A stretch of 52,945 bases of DNA, from NCBI GenBank assembly GCA_902774155.1, contig CACYHF010000019.1, forward strand, positions 1 through 52,945. Reading direction: 5' to 3'. A program made the position numbers and the translations under genes. The notes under the pieces are model-generated. The model had not been told where the DNA came from, did no database searches, and saw only the letters and a list, made by a program, of their open reading frames with translations. Below are positions 45,294 through 52,587 of this stretch, piece after piece. Numbering within the stretch: the stretch's first letter is position 1; every line of letters starts with the position of its first letter. The stretch comes from an uncultured Bacteroidia bacterium. GTDB taxonomy: Bacteria > Bacteroidota > Bacteroidia > Bacteroidales > UBA932.

Positions 45294-47512
45294 GAAAAGC
45301 AGTTCTAGCCCTGGCACTGTTTGCCTGCACGGCCGTTTTCGCGCAGGAACGCCTCATCGATTCCGTCAATCCCTTTATCGGCACGGATGGTTTCGGGAAC
45401 GTGTATCCCGGAGCGCAAATCCCCTTCGGCGGCATCCAGATCAGCCCCGACACCGACGACTTCGACTACGATGTGGCGGCGGGATACAAGTACAACAAGC
45501 CCACCATCATGGGCTTCAGCCTCACCCATCTGAGCGGCACCGGCATTCCGGATCTGGGCGATTTCCTCTTCGTGCCGGGCACCGGCACACTGAAATCGGC
45601 CACCGGCACGGACACGGACCCCGACAGCGGCTACCGTTCCCGCTTCAGCCATAATCGGGAAGCGGCCTCCCCCGGCTATTATACAGTGGACCTGTTGGAC
45701 TACGGCGTCAAGGCCGAAATGACCGCCTCATCGCGCAGCGGCATCTTCCGCTTTACCTATCCGGCGGCAGATTCCGCCTTCGTGATGGTGGACCTGGACC
45801 ATACCCTCCGCTGGAAATGCGAATGGTCCACGGTGCGGCTGCTGGACGAATACACTATTATCGGCAGCAAAATCGTGGCGGGATGGAATCCCAACCGCCA
45901 CGTCTACTTCGCCGCGCGCTTCTCGGAGCCCATCCGGGACTTCATGATCCTGCAGGAGGGTGCGCCCGTGATTTACAACACCAAACGCTTCCGCAGCAGC
46001 CTGGAAGCCTGGGGCCGGGGCCTGCAGGCCTGTGTCCGCTTCAGCACCGTGGAAGGGCAGCAGGTGTGCGTGAAGGTGGCGGTTTCGGCCGTAGGGACCG
46101 ACGGCGCCCTGAAGAACCTCACCGAACTGGACGGCAAGGGCTTTGAAGCGGTAAGGGCCGATGCCGAAGCCCTCTGGGAAGCCGAACTGGGCAAATACCG
46201 GCTGGATCCCGCCTGCGACAAAGCCACCCGGGAAACCTTCTACACCAGCGTGTACCGCACGGCCCAGCATCCCTTCCTGTTCCAGGATGTGGACGGCCGT
46301 TTCCGGGAGCACGACAACACCATCGGCCAGACGAAAGGATGGACCAACTACACCACTTTCTCGCTTTGGGACACCTACCGGGCCTTCCACCCGCTGCTGA
46401 ATCTGGTGAACCAGCCCCTTCAGGCCGACCTGGCCAACTCTATGCTGGCCCACTTCGACAAAAGCACGGAGCACATGCTCCCCATCTGGTCCTTCTACGG
46501 CGGCGAAACCTGGTGCATGATTGGCTATCACGCCTGTTCCGTCCTGGCCGATATGATCATGAAAGGGGTGAAGGGTTTCGACTACGAAAGGGCCTACCAG
46601 GCCATGAAGACCACGGCCACCAACCCCCATTACGACTGCATCCCGGAATACACGGAGCTGGGTTATGTCCCCTTCGACAAGGAGAAGGAATCGGTGTCCA
46701 AGACCCTGGAATACGCCTATGACGACTGGTGCATCGCCCAAGTAGCCCAACTGTTGGGGCATCAGGAAGACTACGAGTTCTTCATCGGCCGAAGCCGCAA
46801 TTACCGCAACCTCATCGATCCGGAAACCAAGTATATGCGCGGAAGGGATTCCCAGGGGAACTGGCGCACGCCGTTCGCCCCCATCGCCTACCAGGGCCCC
46901 GGTTCGGTGAACGGCTGGGGCGACATCACCGAAGGCTTCACGATGCAGTACACCTGGACCGTTCCCCACGCCTTCGAAGACTATATGGCCATCGCCGGGA
47001 AAAAGTTCCTCTGCGAGCGGTTGGACAGCATTTTCAAGCTGGAAATGAGTGACGACATTCCGGGCGCCCACGACATCTGGGGCCGCATCGGCGGCTATTG
47101 GCACGGCAACGAACCCTGCCACCACGTCCTCTATCTCTATAACAAACTGGGCAAGCCGCAGGAGTGCCAGAAATGGGTGCGCTACGTGGCCGACCATTTC
47201 TACGGCAACACGCCCGATGCCCTGAGCGGAAACGACGACTGCGGCCAGATGAGCGCCTGGTATCTGTTCAACTGCATGGGCTTCTATCCCGTCTGTCCCG
47301 GCAGCGACGAATACGAACTGGGCTCGCCCTGCGTGTCCGGCGTCCAGGTCCGGCTTTCCGGCGGCGGCACACTCACCGTCCGCACCAAGAACTGGAGCAA
47401 GGAGCACGTCTACGTAAAGGCCGTGTACCTCAATGGGCAGAGAGTAAAAGGAAGCACCATCCGTTATTCTGAAATAAAGGATGGCGCAGACCTTCTTTTT
47501 GTGATGAAATAA
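45290..47512 (+). CDS. Glycoside hydrolase family 92 exo-alpha-mannosidase (second copy)
   Basis: A 740-residue secreted GH92 enzyme, clearly diverged from its neighbour. Signal peptide cut near AVFAQ, then VNPFIGTDGFGNVYPGAQIPFGG. Catalytic E608 lies in HGNEPCHH and D649/D650 in GNDDCGQMSAWY. Length and domain order match the first copy, but the loops before the barrel differ (for example NPNRHVYFAARFSEP), which suggests a different linkage preference. Convergent with the SGNH hydrolase gene with only 3 nt between stops and no hairpin. Confidence 0.95.
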   Translation: MRKAVLALALFACTAVFAQERLIDSVNPFIGTDGFGNVYPGAQIPFGGIQISPDTDDFDYDVAAGYKYNKPTIMGFSLTHLSGTGIPDLGDFLFVPGTGTLKSATGTDTDPDSGYRSRFSHNREAASPGYYTVDLLDYGVKAEMTASSRSGIFRFTYPAADSAFVMVDLDHTLRWKCEWSTVRLLDEYTIIGSKIVAGWNPNRHVYFAARFSEPIRDFMILQEGAPVIYNTKRFRSSLEAWGRGLQACVRFSTVEGQQVCVKVAVSAVGTDGALKNLTELDGKGFEAVRADAEALWEAELGKYRLDPACDKATRETFYTSVYRTAQHPFLFQDVDGRFREHDNTIGQTKGWTNYTTFSLWDTYRAFHPLLNLVNQPLQADLANSMLAHFDKSTEHMLPIWSFYGGETWCMIGYHACSVLADMIMKGVKGFDYERAYQAMKTTATNPHYDCIPEYTELGYVPFDKEKESVSKTLEYAYDDWCIAQVAQLLGHQEDYEFFIGRSRNYRNLIDPETKYMRGRDSQGNWRTPFAPIAYQGPGSVNGWGDITEGFTMQYTWTVPHAFEDYMAIAGKKFLCERLDSIFKLEMSDDIPGAHDIWGRIGGYWHGNEPCHHVLYLYNKLGKPQECQKWVRYVADHFYGNTPDALSGNDDCGQMSAWYLFNCMGFYPVCPGSDEYELGSPCVSGVQVRLSGGGTLTVRTKNWSKEHVYVKAVYLNGQRVKGSTIRYSEIKDGADLLFVMK

Positions 47513-47515
47513 ATC

Positions 47516-48409
47516 TTATTTCCAGTAATGGGAGGCCTGGATGGCTGCTTTCTGCAGCGTCCGGGCTTCTTTTTGCGTAATCTCGTTCTCGGTGCCCTGG
47601 TTCCGGAAGGTGTTGCCCTTCACGCTGACCCCGAAAACGGGACGGATGAGGGTTTCGAACCAAACGCAGGCTGTGAGATACCGGCCATATTTATAGTCCA
47701 TGTGGAAACCGTCGCGGGTGAATTCCCTGTCGGTGGGGAAATTAGTCTTGCGAAGGTTCTGAACAGCTACGCCGGAAGCCATGACCACGGGGATGTCGTA
47801 GTCTTTCCGCAACTTGGCCACACAGGATTCGATGCAGGCGTACATCAGTTCCTGGCTGTAGGTATAGTTGGCGAAACTGCGGTTCTCGTAGTTGTGTGCA
47901 TAGGCCCAGGTCTGGTGCCAGACAATGGCAGCATTGGGATTGGAGCAGTTCAGGCGGACAATCTCGATGAGCCTGGGCAGCCAGGGATCGTAGCTGTCCC
48001 ATCGGCCGCTCTTGGGAGAACCCTGCTGGAGTGTGATGATATCCCAGGGTTCATCGCCCAGACCGTCCATGAAACTCCCCTCTTTATACTTTTTAATGGT
48101 TTCCCACTGGTTGGCGACGGACTTTTTATAGACATACTCGTGACCGTTGGTCTCGAATTCCTGACAGTGCCTTTCAAGGGTGCAGCCACCAATGTAGAGC
48201 CTGCCCAGGATGACGTTGTGGATACCGGCGGCCTCCAGCAGGCCCGGCAGGTATTCCGTGGCATCGTCGGAGAAGGAGTTTCCGATGGCCAGAATACGGA
48301 GGGTGTCGGGCTGCTGCGGCAGCGGATGATTGGGATAGAACTCCTGCGCTCCTGCCGTCTGGAGGAACACGAAAAGGGCTAAAACGCCTGCAACAAACAG
48401 TTTCTTCAT
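47516..48409 (-). CDS. SGNH/GDSL hydrolase, DUF4886-type
   Basis: A 297-residue secreted hydrolase with a Sec signal peptide (cut near QTAGAQ). The block I nucleophile is S45 in ILAIGNSFSDDA, and the C-terminal Asp-His pair sits in TRDGFHMD. The plan matches DUF4886 proteins, which are SGNH-fold and probably remove acetyl or other ester groups from glycans. It is the last gene of the NfeD-flotillin-HTH operon, overlapping the HTH gene by 4 nt, but its likely work belongs with the GH92 and pectin-type enzymes next door. Esterase activity is inferred from the fold. Confidence 0.85.
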   Translation of the reverse strand: MKKLFVAGVLALFVFLQTAGAQEFYPNHPLPQQPDTLRILAIGNSFSDDATEYLPGLLEAAGIHNVILGRLYIGGCTLERHCQEFETNGHEYVYKKSVANQWETIKKYKEGSFMDGLGDEPWDIITLQQGSPKSGRWDSYDPWLPRLIEIVRLNCSNPNAAIVWHQTWAYAHNYENRSFANYTYSQELMYACIESCVAKLRKDYDIPVVMASGVAVQNLRKTNFPTDREFTRDGFHMDYKYGRYLTACVWFETLIRPVFGVSVKGNTFRNQGTENEITQKEARTLQKAAIQASHYWK

Positions 48410-48618
48410 TGTTCTTCAGCTCTGTATTCCAGGATGTCGGCCGGTTGGCACTCCAGGGCCCGGCATAGGGCGTCCAGCGTGCTGATTCGGATGGCCTTGG
48501 CCTTGCCACACTTCAGGACAGAAAGGTTGGCAGGGGTGATGCCCACTTTCTCGGCCAGCTCGCCGGAAGACATTTTCCGGCGGGCCAGCATGACATCTAT
48601 ATTGGTAATAATGGGCAT
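48406..48618 (-). CDS. Small XRE/Cro-type helix-turn-helix regulator
   Basis: A 70-residue DNA-binding protein consisting of little more than one HTH: LARRKMSSGELAEKVGITPANLSVLKCGKAKAI (split here by position, residues 11-43), followed by ISTLDALCRALECQPADILEY. This is the short YozG-like group (HTH_26). It starts 6 nt after the flotillin stop and its end overlaps the SGNH hydrolase ATG by 4 nt, so it is embedded in that operon and may autoregulate it. No operator was found by eye. Confidence 0.88.
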   Translation of the reverse strand: MPIITNIDVMLARRKMSSGELAEKVGITPANLSVLKCGKAKAIRISTLDALCRALECQPADILEYRAEEQ

Positions 48619-48624
48619 AACGGA

Positions 48625-49992
48625 CTATTTTTCGGCTTCCGGCTGCGGCTGCTCATCGGCCTTGCCTTTCAGATAGGAAGGGAGTTCCATGCCTGCCATC
48701 TTGAACAGGTCTTCAAGCGGGGGAACGCTCTTCATCATACCGGAAATGAAGTTGGAAGTGGCGGTTTTGCCGTCGGTGCCGTTGCCGGTGTCCCAAACGG
48801 TGACCTTGTCGATGTTGATGCCCTTCACGGCCTCCACCTGGGTCTTTACCAGTTCGGGCAGTTTGTCGGCGATCATCATCAGGACGGCCTTCTGGGCGTC
48901 TCCTTCGGCGGCGTTTACCATGCTCTTGAAACCATCGGCCTGCTTGGTGAGGATTTCCAGCATACCGCGGGCCTGGGCGTCCATCTTGGCGAAGATGGCG
49001 TCGGCCTCACCTTTGGCCTTGCGGCGGATCTGTTCGGCTTCTGCTTCGGCCTCGATGATCTTTTTCTGCTTGTCGATTTCGGCGGCGACCACGATATTGG
49101 CCTTCTGGGTGGCCTGTTCGCGTTCGGCGCGGGCCAGTTCGGCATCGCGCTCACTCTGGTAGGCTTCTTCCAGGGCCTTGGCGGCCTGCACCTTTTCAGC
49201 GGCTACGGCCAGACGGGTGGCTTCAGCGGTCTTCTGACGGCGGAGGGCGTCGGAGTTGGCGATCTCGATCTTGGCGTTGTTCTCACCCTTAACGGCATCG
49301 GCGTCGGCGGCGGCCACGTTCACGCGAGTGTCTTTATCGGCCATGGCCTTACCGGTTTCACCGTAACGGTTCTGCTCGGCCACGCTCTTCTTGGCGTCGT
49401 TGATGGCCTTGGCGGCAGCTTCCTTACCCAGGGCCTCGATGTAGCCGGATTCATCGCGGATATCGGTGACATTCACGTTGATGAGTTTCAGGCCGATCTT
49501 GCGGAGTTCGGCCTCCACGTTGGCAGACACGCTGGCCAGGAATTTATCGCGGTCGGCGTTGATTTCCTCGATGTCCATGGTGGCGATCACCAGACGCAGC
49601 TGGCCGAAGAGGATATCGGTGGCGATGCTCTGGATGCTGTCGGTGCTGAGGCCCAGGAGGCGTTCGGCGGCATTGGTCATCACTTCCGGTTCCGTAGAGA
49701 TACCCACAGTGAAGCGGCAGGGTACGTCCACGCGGATGTTCTGCTTGGAAAGGGCGTTCTGGAGGTTGCACTCGATGCTGATGGGCTTGAGGTCCAAATA
49801 AGCGTAGTCCTGGAAGACGGGCCAGATGAAGGCGGCGCCGCCGTGGATGCACCGGGCCGATGATTTGCGGCCTGTTTTACCGTAGATCACCAGGATCTTA
49901 TCCGAAGGGCAGCGGCGATAGCGCCGGAGGATGGCGGCCAGGGTTACGAAGATAACGGCCACCAGAATAAGGAGAAGGGTAATGGAAGGCAT
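48625..49992 (-). CDS. Flotillin-family SPFH-domain protein
   Basis: A 455-residue membrane scaffold protein. One N-terminal membrane segment (about 3-24) is followed by the SPFH/band-7 domain (about 30-190) and a long Ala/Glu/Lys-rich coiled coil (about 195-350; EKVQAAKALEEAYQSERDAE, AEAEAEQIRRKAKGEADAI) that drives oligomerisation. The C-terminal part contains LPELVKTQVEAVKGINIDKV, as in FloT/YuaG. Flotillins organise membrane microdomains. The gene lies 3 nt after the NfeD-like gene, the classical YuaF-YuaG type pairing, so both are expected in one complex. Confidence 0.94.
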   Translation of the reverse strand: MPSITLLLILVAVIFVTLAAILRRYRRCPSDKILVIYGKTGRKSSARCIHGGAAFIWPVFQDYAYLDLKPISIECNLQNALSKQNIRVDVPCRFTVGISTEPEVMTNAAERLLGLSTDSIQSIATDILFGQLRLVIATMDIEEINADRDKFLASVSANVEAELRKIGLKLINVNVTDIRDESGYIEALGKEAAAKAINDAKKSVAEQNRYGETGKAMADKDTRVNVAAADADAVKGENNAKIEIANSDALRRQKTAEATRLAVAAEKVQAAKALEEAYQSERDAELARAEREQATQKANIVVAAEIDKQKKIIEAEAEAEQIRRKAKGEADAIFAKMDAQARGMLEILTKQADGFKSMVNAAEGDAQKAVLMMIADKLPELVKTQVEAVKGINIDKVTVWDTGNGTDGKTATSNFISGMMKSVPPLEDLFKMAGMELPSYLKGKADEQPQPEAEK

Positions 49993-49995
49993 AAT

Positions 49996-50604
49996 TTAAA
50001 TGGTATAAGTGTTAATTTGTTCTACAAGTACGGTATTGGCATTCACTACATCCACCACTCGGATGGGGGTGCCGGTCTTGAGAGGCTCCTCGCTGTCCGT
50101 GATGGCGTTGTATTCGCGCACGGCGCCGGAGATGGTGATCTGGACCTTCCCCTCCCCTTTCTCCTGGGCGGGAATGGTCAGGTACACTTTGCCCTCGCAG
50201 CCTTTGGCGGCGGTGGTGATGTCTATGTTGCCGCTCTGCTGCATGCCGGCGAGCCACTTGAACATATACATCACTGCAGCCACCAGCGCCACGCCGATCA
50301 GGACGGAGACGAAGATGAGCAGCGGGGCGGAAGTAATGCTGTGCTGCAGCAGGATGGCGCTCCAGCCGAAGCCCAGCAGGAAGTTCACGAAGTTGCGGAA
50401 CGTGTACAGATTGGAACCGCCGTCGATGTTGGAGAGGTCACTTCCGTCCATGGAGGTATCCACGTCCACGTCAAAGTTGGAATCGGCATCGGCCCCCACG
50501 AAGGTGAGGACGCTCTGGATGATGAAGATAAGGGAAGCGGCGAGGGTGACGCTCCACAGGATTCTCATGACAAGGCTGAGGCCAGCCCACCAAGTTGCAA
50601 TCAT
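49996..50604 (-). CDS. NfeD-like membrane protein with C-terminal OB-fold, flotillin partner
   Basis: A 202-residue membrane protein. Hydrophobic segments lie at about residues 12-36, 70-88 and 92-115, with an acidic extracytoplasmic loop between the first two (DADSNFDVDVDTSMDGSD). Residues 125-202 look like the OB-fold domain of NfeD/YuaF (GCEGKVYLTIPA, VREYNAIT, IRVVDVVNANTVLVEQI). NfeD-type proteins are the usual partners of flotillins. It is the first gene of the operon and is driven by a near-consensus promoter. No serine protease domain is present, so it is the short NfeD type. Confidence 0.85.
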   Translation of the reverse strand: MIATWWAGLSLVMRILWSVTLAASLIFIIQSVLTFVGADADSNFDVDVDTSMDGSDLSNIDGGSNLYTFRNFVNFLLGFGWSAILLQHSITSAPLLIFVSVLIGVALVAAVMYMFKWLAGMQQSGNIDITTAAKGCEGKVYLTIPAQEKGEGKVQITISGAVREYNAITDSEEPLKTGTPIRVVDVVNANTVLVEQINTYTI

Positions 50605-50626
50605 AGCTTTTCAATATTTGTTTGTG

Positions 50627-50656
50627 CAAATATAATAAGTTTTTATTGAATTGCAA
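50627..50656 (-). promoter_or_regulatory. Promoter of the NfeD-flotillin operon
   Basis: On the minus strand TTG (50654-50656) and TATATTTG (50627-50634) are 19 nt apart, matching the Bacteroidetes consensus. The -7 box ends 22 nt before the NfeD ATG. It is back to back with the plus-strand promoter at 50681-50711. Confidence 0.75.
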
Positions 50657-50680
50657 TAAATTTTTATAATTTTTTGATTT

Positions 50681-50711
50681 TTTGTTTTCCGCTTCTTTTT
50701 TCGTAAATTTG
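50681..50711 (+). promoter_or_regulatory. Promoter of the small calcium-loop protein gene
   Basis: TTTG (50681-50684), 19 nt, then TAAATTTG (50704-50711): an exact match at both elements and spacing. The ATG follows 22 nt after the -7 box. Confidence 0.8.
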
Positions 50712-50733
50712 TCCTTATTAAATATACTTATCT

Positions 50734-51189
50734 ATGGCAAACATTAACGACTACATCCAGCAGGTGGTGGGCGCCGCCGCCGGAAAAGTGGAAATTCCCG
50801 CCCAGGTGAAAGATCAGGTTCTCAACGGTCTGTCCAGTTCCATCCTGGGCTCCCTTACCCAGACAGTTGCCAAACCCGGTGGCCTGGAAGAGGTAAAGAA
50901 CCTCCTCACCGGCAGAATCAATGCGGCATCCAGTCCTGTCACGGCCCTGGCCGGCAACATCTTCAACTCCAATGTGCTCAGCAAACTGAATCTGGGCAAG
51001 TTGGCGCCGGTACTGGCCGGCCTTATCCCCGGCATCATGACCAAGCTTTCCGGGATCATCAAGGACCAGGACGGCGACGGTGATGTAGACATCAACGATA
51101 TCCTCCTCACCCTGAAGGGTGGCAACGGATCCGGCATCCTGGGAGCCGCCACCAGTATCCTGGGCAGCCTGCTGGGAGGCAAGAAATAG
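50734..51189 (+). CDS. Small cytoplasmic protein with EF-hand/dockerin-like loop (DUF937-like)
   Basis: A 151-residue protein without a signal peptide or membrane segment. The N-terminal two thirds are helical and rich in Gly, Leu and Ser (ILGSLTQTVAKPGG, LNLGKLAPVLAGLIPGIM), loosely like DUF937 proteins. Residues about 111-122 read DQDGDGDVDIND, with acidic residues at positions 1, 3, 5, 9 and 12 of a calcium-binding loop. A Gly-rich tail (ILGAATSILGSLLGGKK) ends it. Function is unknown and the DUF937 link is tentative. It has a consensus promoter and is followed after 1 nt by the mannose-1-phosphate guanylyltransferase gene. Confidence 0.78.
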   Translation: MANINDYIQQVVGAAAGKVEIPAQVKDQVLNGLSSSILGSLTQTVAKPGGLEEVKNLLTGRINAASSPVTALAGNIFNSNVLSKLNLGKLAPVLAGLIPGIMTKLSGIIKDQDGDGDVDINDILLTLKGGNGSGILGAATSILGSLLGGKK

Positions 51190-51190
51190 T

Positions 51191-52231
51191 ATGGCCAACC
51201 ACGTAGTTATTATGGCCGGGGGCATCGGGAGCAGGCTCTGGCCGCTTTCCACACCGGATGTCCCCAAACAATTTATCGATGTGCTGGGTGTGGGCCGTAC
51301 CCTCATCCAGCTCACCGTGGACCGTTTCGCGCCCGTGTGCGCGCCCGGCAATTTCTGGGTGGTCACCGGCGAGCGTTACGCCCATCTGGTCAAGGAACAG
51401 TTGCCCAATATTCCGGAAGAGCAGATCCTCTGCGAACCGGAAGGCCGCAATACCGCCCCTTGCATCGCCTACGCCTCCTGGAAAATCCAGCAGAAAGACT
51501 CGGAGGCCAACATCGTGGTCACCCCGGCCGATGCCCTGGTGATGAAAACCGCCGAATTCGCCGAAACCATCGGCAAGGCCCTGGCCTTCACCGCAGAGCG
51601 GGATGCAATCGTAACGGTGGGCATCACCCCTACCCGCCCGGAGACCGGCTACGGTTACATCCACGCGGCGGAAGCCCTGCACGGGCAACTGGTCAAGGTG
51701 AGCGAATTCAAGGAGAAACCGGATCTGGACACGGCCATCGGCTATCTGGAAGACGGGCATTATTTCTGGAACGCCGGCATTTTCGTGTGGAACGTGAACA
51801 CCATCGTACAGGAACTGCGGGCCTATGCGCCGCAGATTGCCGCCGTCATGGATGCGCTCTCCCCTACTTTCTTCACGGAGAAGGAACAGGCCGAACTACG
51901 GCGTCTCTTCCCCACCTGTGAAAAGATTTCCATCGACTACGCCGTCATGGAAAAGAGCCCGCGCATCTTCGTGATTGCCGAAGACCTTGCCTGGAGTGAC
52001 TTGGGCAGCTGGGGCTCCATTATGACCCACCTCAAAACCGACGAAGACGGCAACGCCGTCATCGGGGCCGATGTCCGGCTGCACGGCTGCCGGGACTGCT
52101 TTGTTCACACCGCCGGAGAGAAGACCGTGGTGGTGGAAGGCCTGGACGGCTACATTGTGGCCGAATCAAAGGACCGCCTGCTGGTATGCCGCCTCTCCCA
52201 GGAGCAGCACATCAAAGAATACAGTGCATAA
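51191..52231 (+). CDS. manC: Mannose-1-phosphate guanylyltransferase
   Basis: A 346-residue cytoplasmic nucleotidyltransferase that makes GDP-mannose from mannose 1-phosphate and GTP, feeding capsule, LPS and GDP-fucose synthesis. The signature MAGGIGSRLWPLS is at residues 8-20 with PKQF at 25-28; FWNAGIFVW, SIDYAVMEKS and WSDLGSWGS are further family motifs. No C-terminal phosphomannose isomerase domain is present, so it is the monofunctional form. The ATG at 51191 was chosen over an upstream in-frame start at 51119, which lies inside the previous gene. Last protein gene before the tRNAs. Confidence 0.93.
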   Translation: MANHVVIMAGGIGSRLWPLSTPDVPKQFIDVLGVGRTLIQLTVDRFAPVCAPGNFWVVTGERYAHLVKEQLPNIPEEQILCEPEGRNTAPCIAYASWKIQQKDSEANIVVTPADALVMKTAEFAETIGKALAFTAERDAIVTVGITPTRPETGYGYIHAAEALHGQLVKVSEFKEKPDLDTAIGYLEDGHYFWNAGIFVWNVNTIVQELRAYAPQIAAVMDALSPTFFTEKEQAELRRLFPTCEKISIDYAVMEKSPRIFVIAEDLAWSDLGSWGSIMTHLKTDEDGNAVIGADVRLHGCRDCFVHTAGEKTVVVEGLDGYIVAESKDRLLVCRLSQEQHIKEYSA

Positions 52232-52249
52232 CTTTTTGTAAAAAAAGTA

Positions 52250-52279
52250 TTGCATAATCAAAAAAAGATTGTACCTTTG
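52250..52279 (+). promoter_or_regulatory. Promoter of the tRNA-Lys operon
   Basis: TTG (52250-52252), 19 nt, TACCTTTG (52272-52279), followed by the first tRNA 21 nt later. A good match to the Bacteroidetes housekeeping consensus. Confidence 0.75.
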
Positions 52280-52300
52280 CAATCCCGATTTCGGGCGGAG

Positions 52301-52373
52301 GACTCGTTAGCTCAGTTGGTAGAGCACAACACTTTTAATGTTGGGGTCTCGGGTTCGAGCCCCGAACGGGTCA
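52301..52373 (+). tRNA. tRNA-Lys (anticodon TTT)
   Basis: A 73-nt cloverleaf: acceptor GACTCGT/ACGGGTC with one G-T pair, D-arm AGCTCAGTTGGTAGAGC, anticodon stem CAACA/TGTTG around loop CTTTTAA, T-arm with GGTTCGAGCC, discriminator A. The CCA end is not encoded. Confidence 0.97.
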
Positions 52374-52388
52374 CAAAGACATATACCA

Positions 52389-52461
<73 letters not shown>

Positions 52462-52466
52462 CTTCA

Positions 52467-52507
52467 AGAAAAGCCAATTTGCTAAAAATCAGCAAGTTGG
52501 CTTTTCT
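52467..52507 (+). terminator. Terminator of the tRNA operon
   Basis: AGAAAAGCCAA (52467-52477) pairs with TTGGCTTTTCT (52497-52507). An inner TGCT/AGCA stem and a loop of AAAAATC complete it. A T-run follows at 52515-52520. Confidence 0.75.
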
Positions 52508-52514
52508 CATATAA

Positions 52515-52536
52515 TTTTTTGCCGATTTTTTGCCGA
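52515..52536 (+). repeat. Tandem 11-bp direct repeat
   Basis: Two exact, adjacent copies of TTTTTTGCCGA (52515-52525 and 52526-52536) lie between the tRNA terminator and the transposase end. Such repeats near a tRNA 3' end can be remnants of integration or recombinase-binding sites, but no integrase is in view. Confidence 0.6.
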
Positions 52537-52560
52537 CTTATGATATACTTTGGGCTCAAT

Positions 52561-52582
52561 GCAAAAAACCGGTTGTTTCGCA
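52561..52582. repeat. Imperfect palindrome at the transposase 3' side
   Basis: GCAAAAAACCGG and GGTTGTTTCGC form an imperfect dyad centred on AACCGGTT, 6 nt beyond the transposase stop. It could be part of the IS end or a terminator. The opposite IS end lies outside the window, so it cannot be confirmed as a terminal inverted repeat. Confidence 0.35.
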
Positions 52583-52587
52583 TTTTC

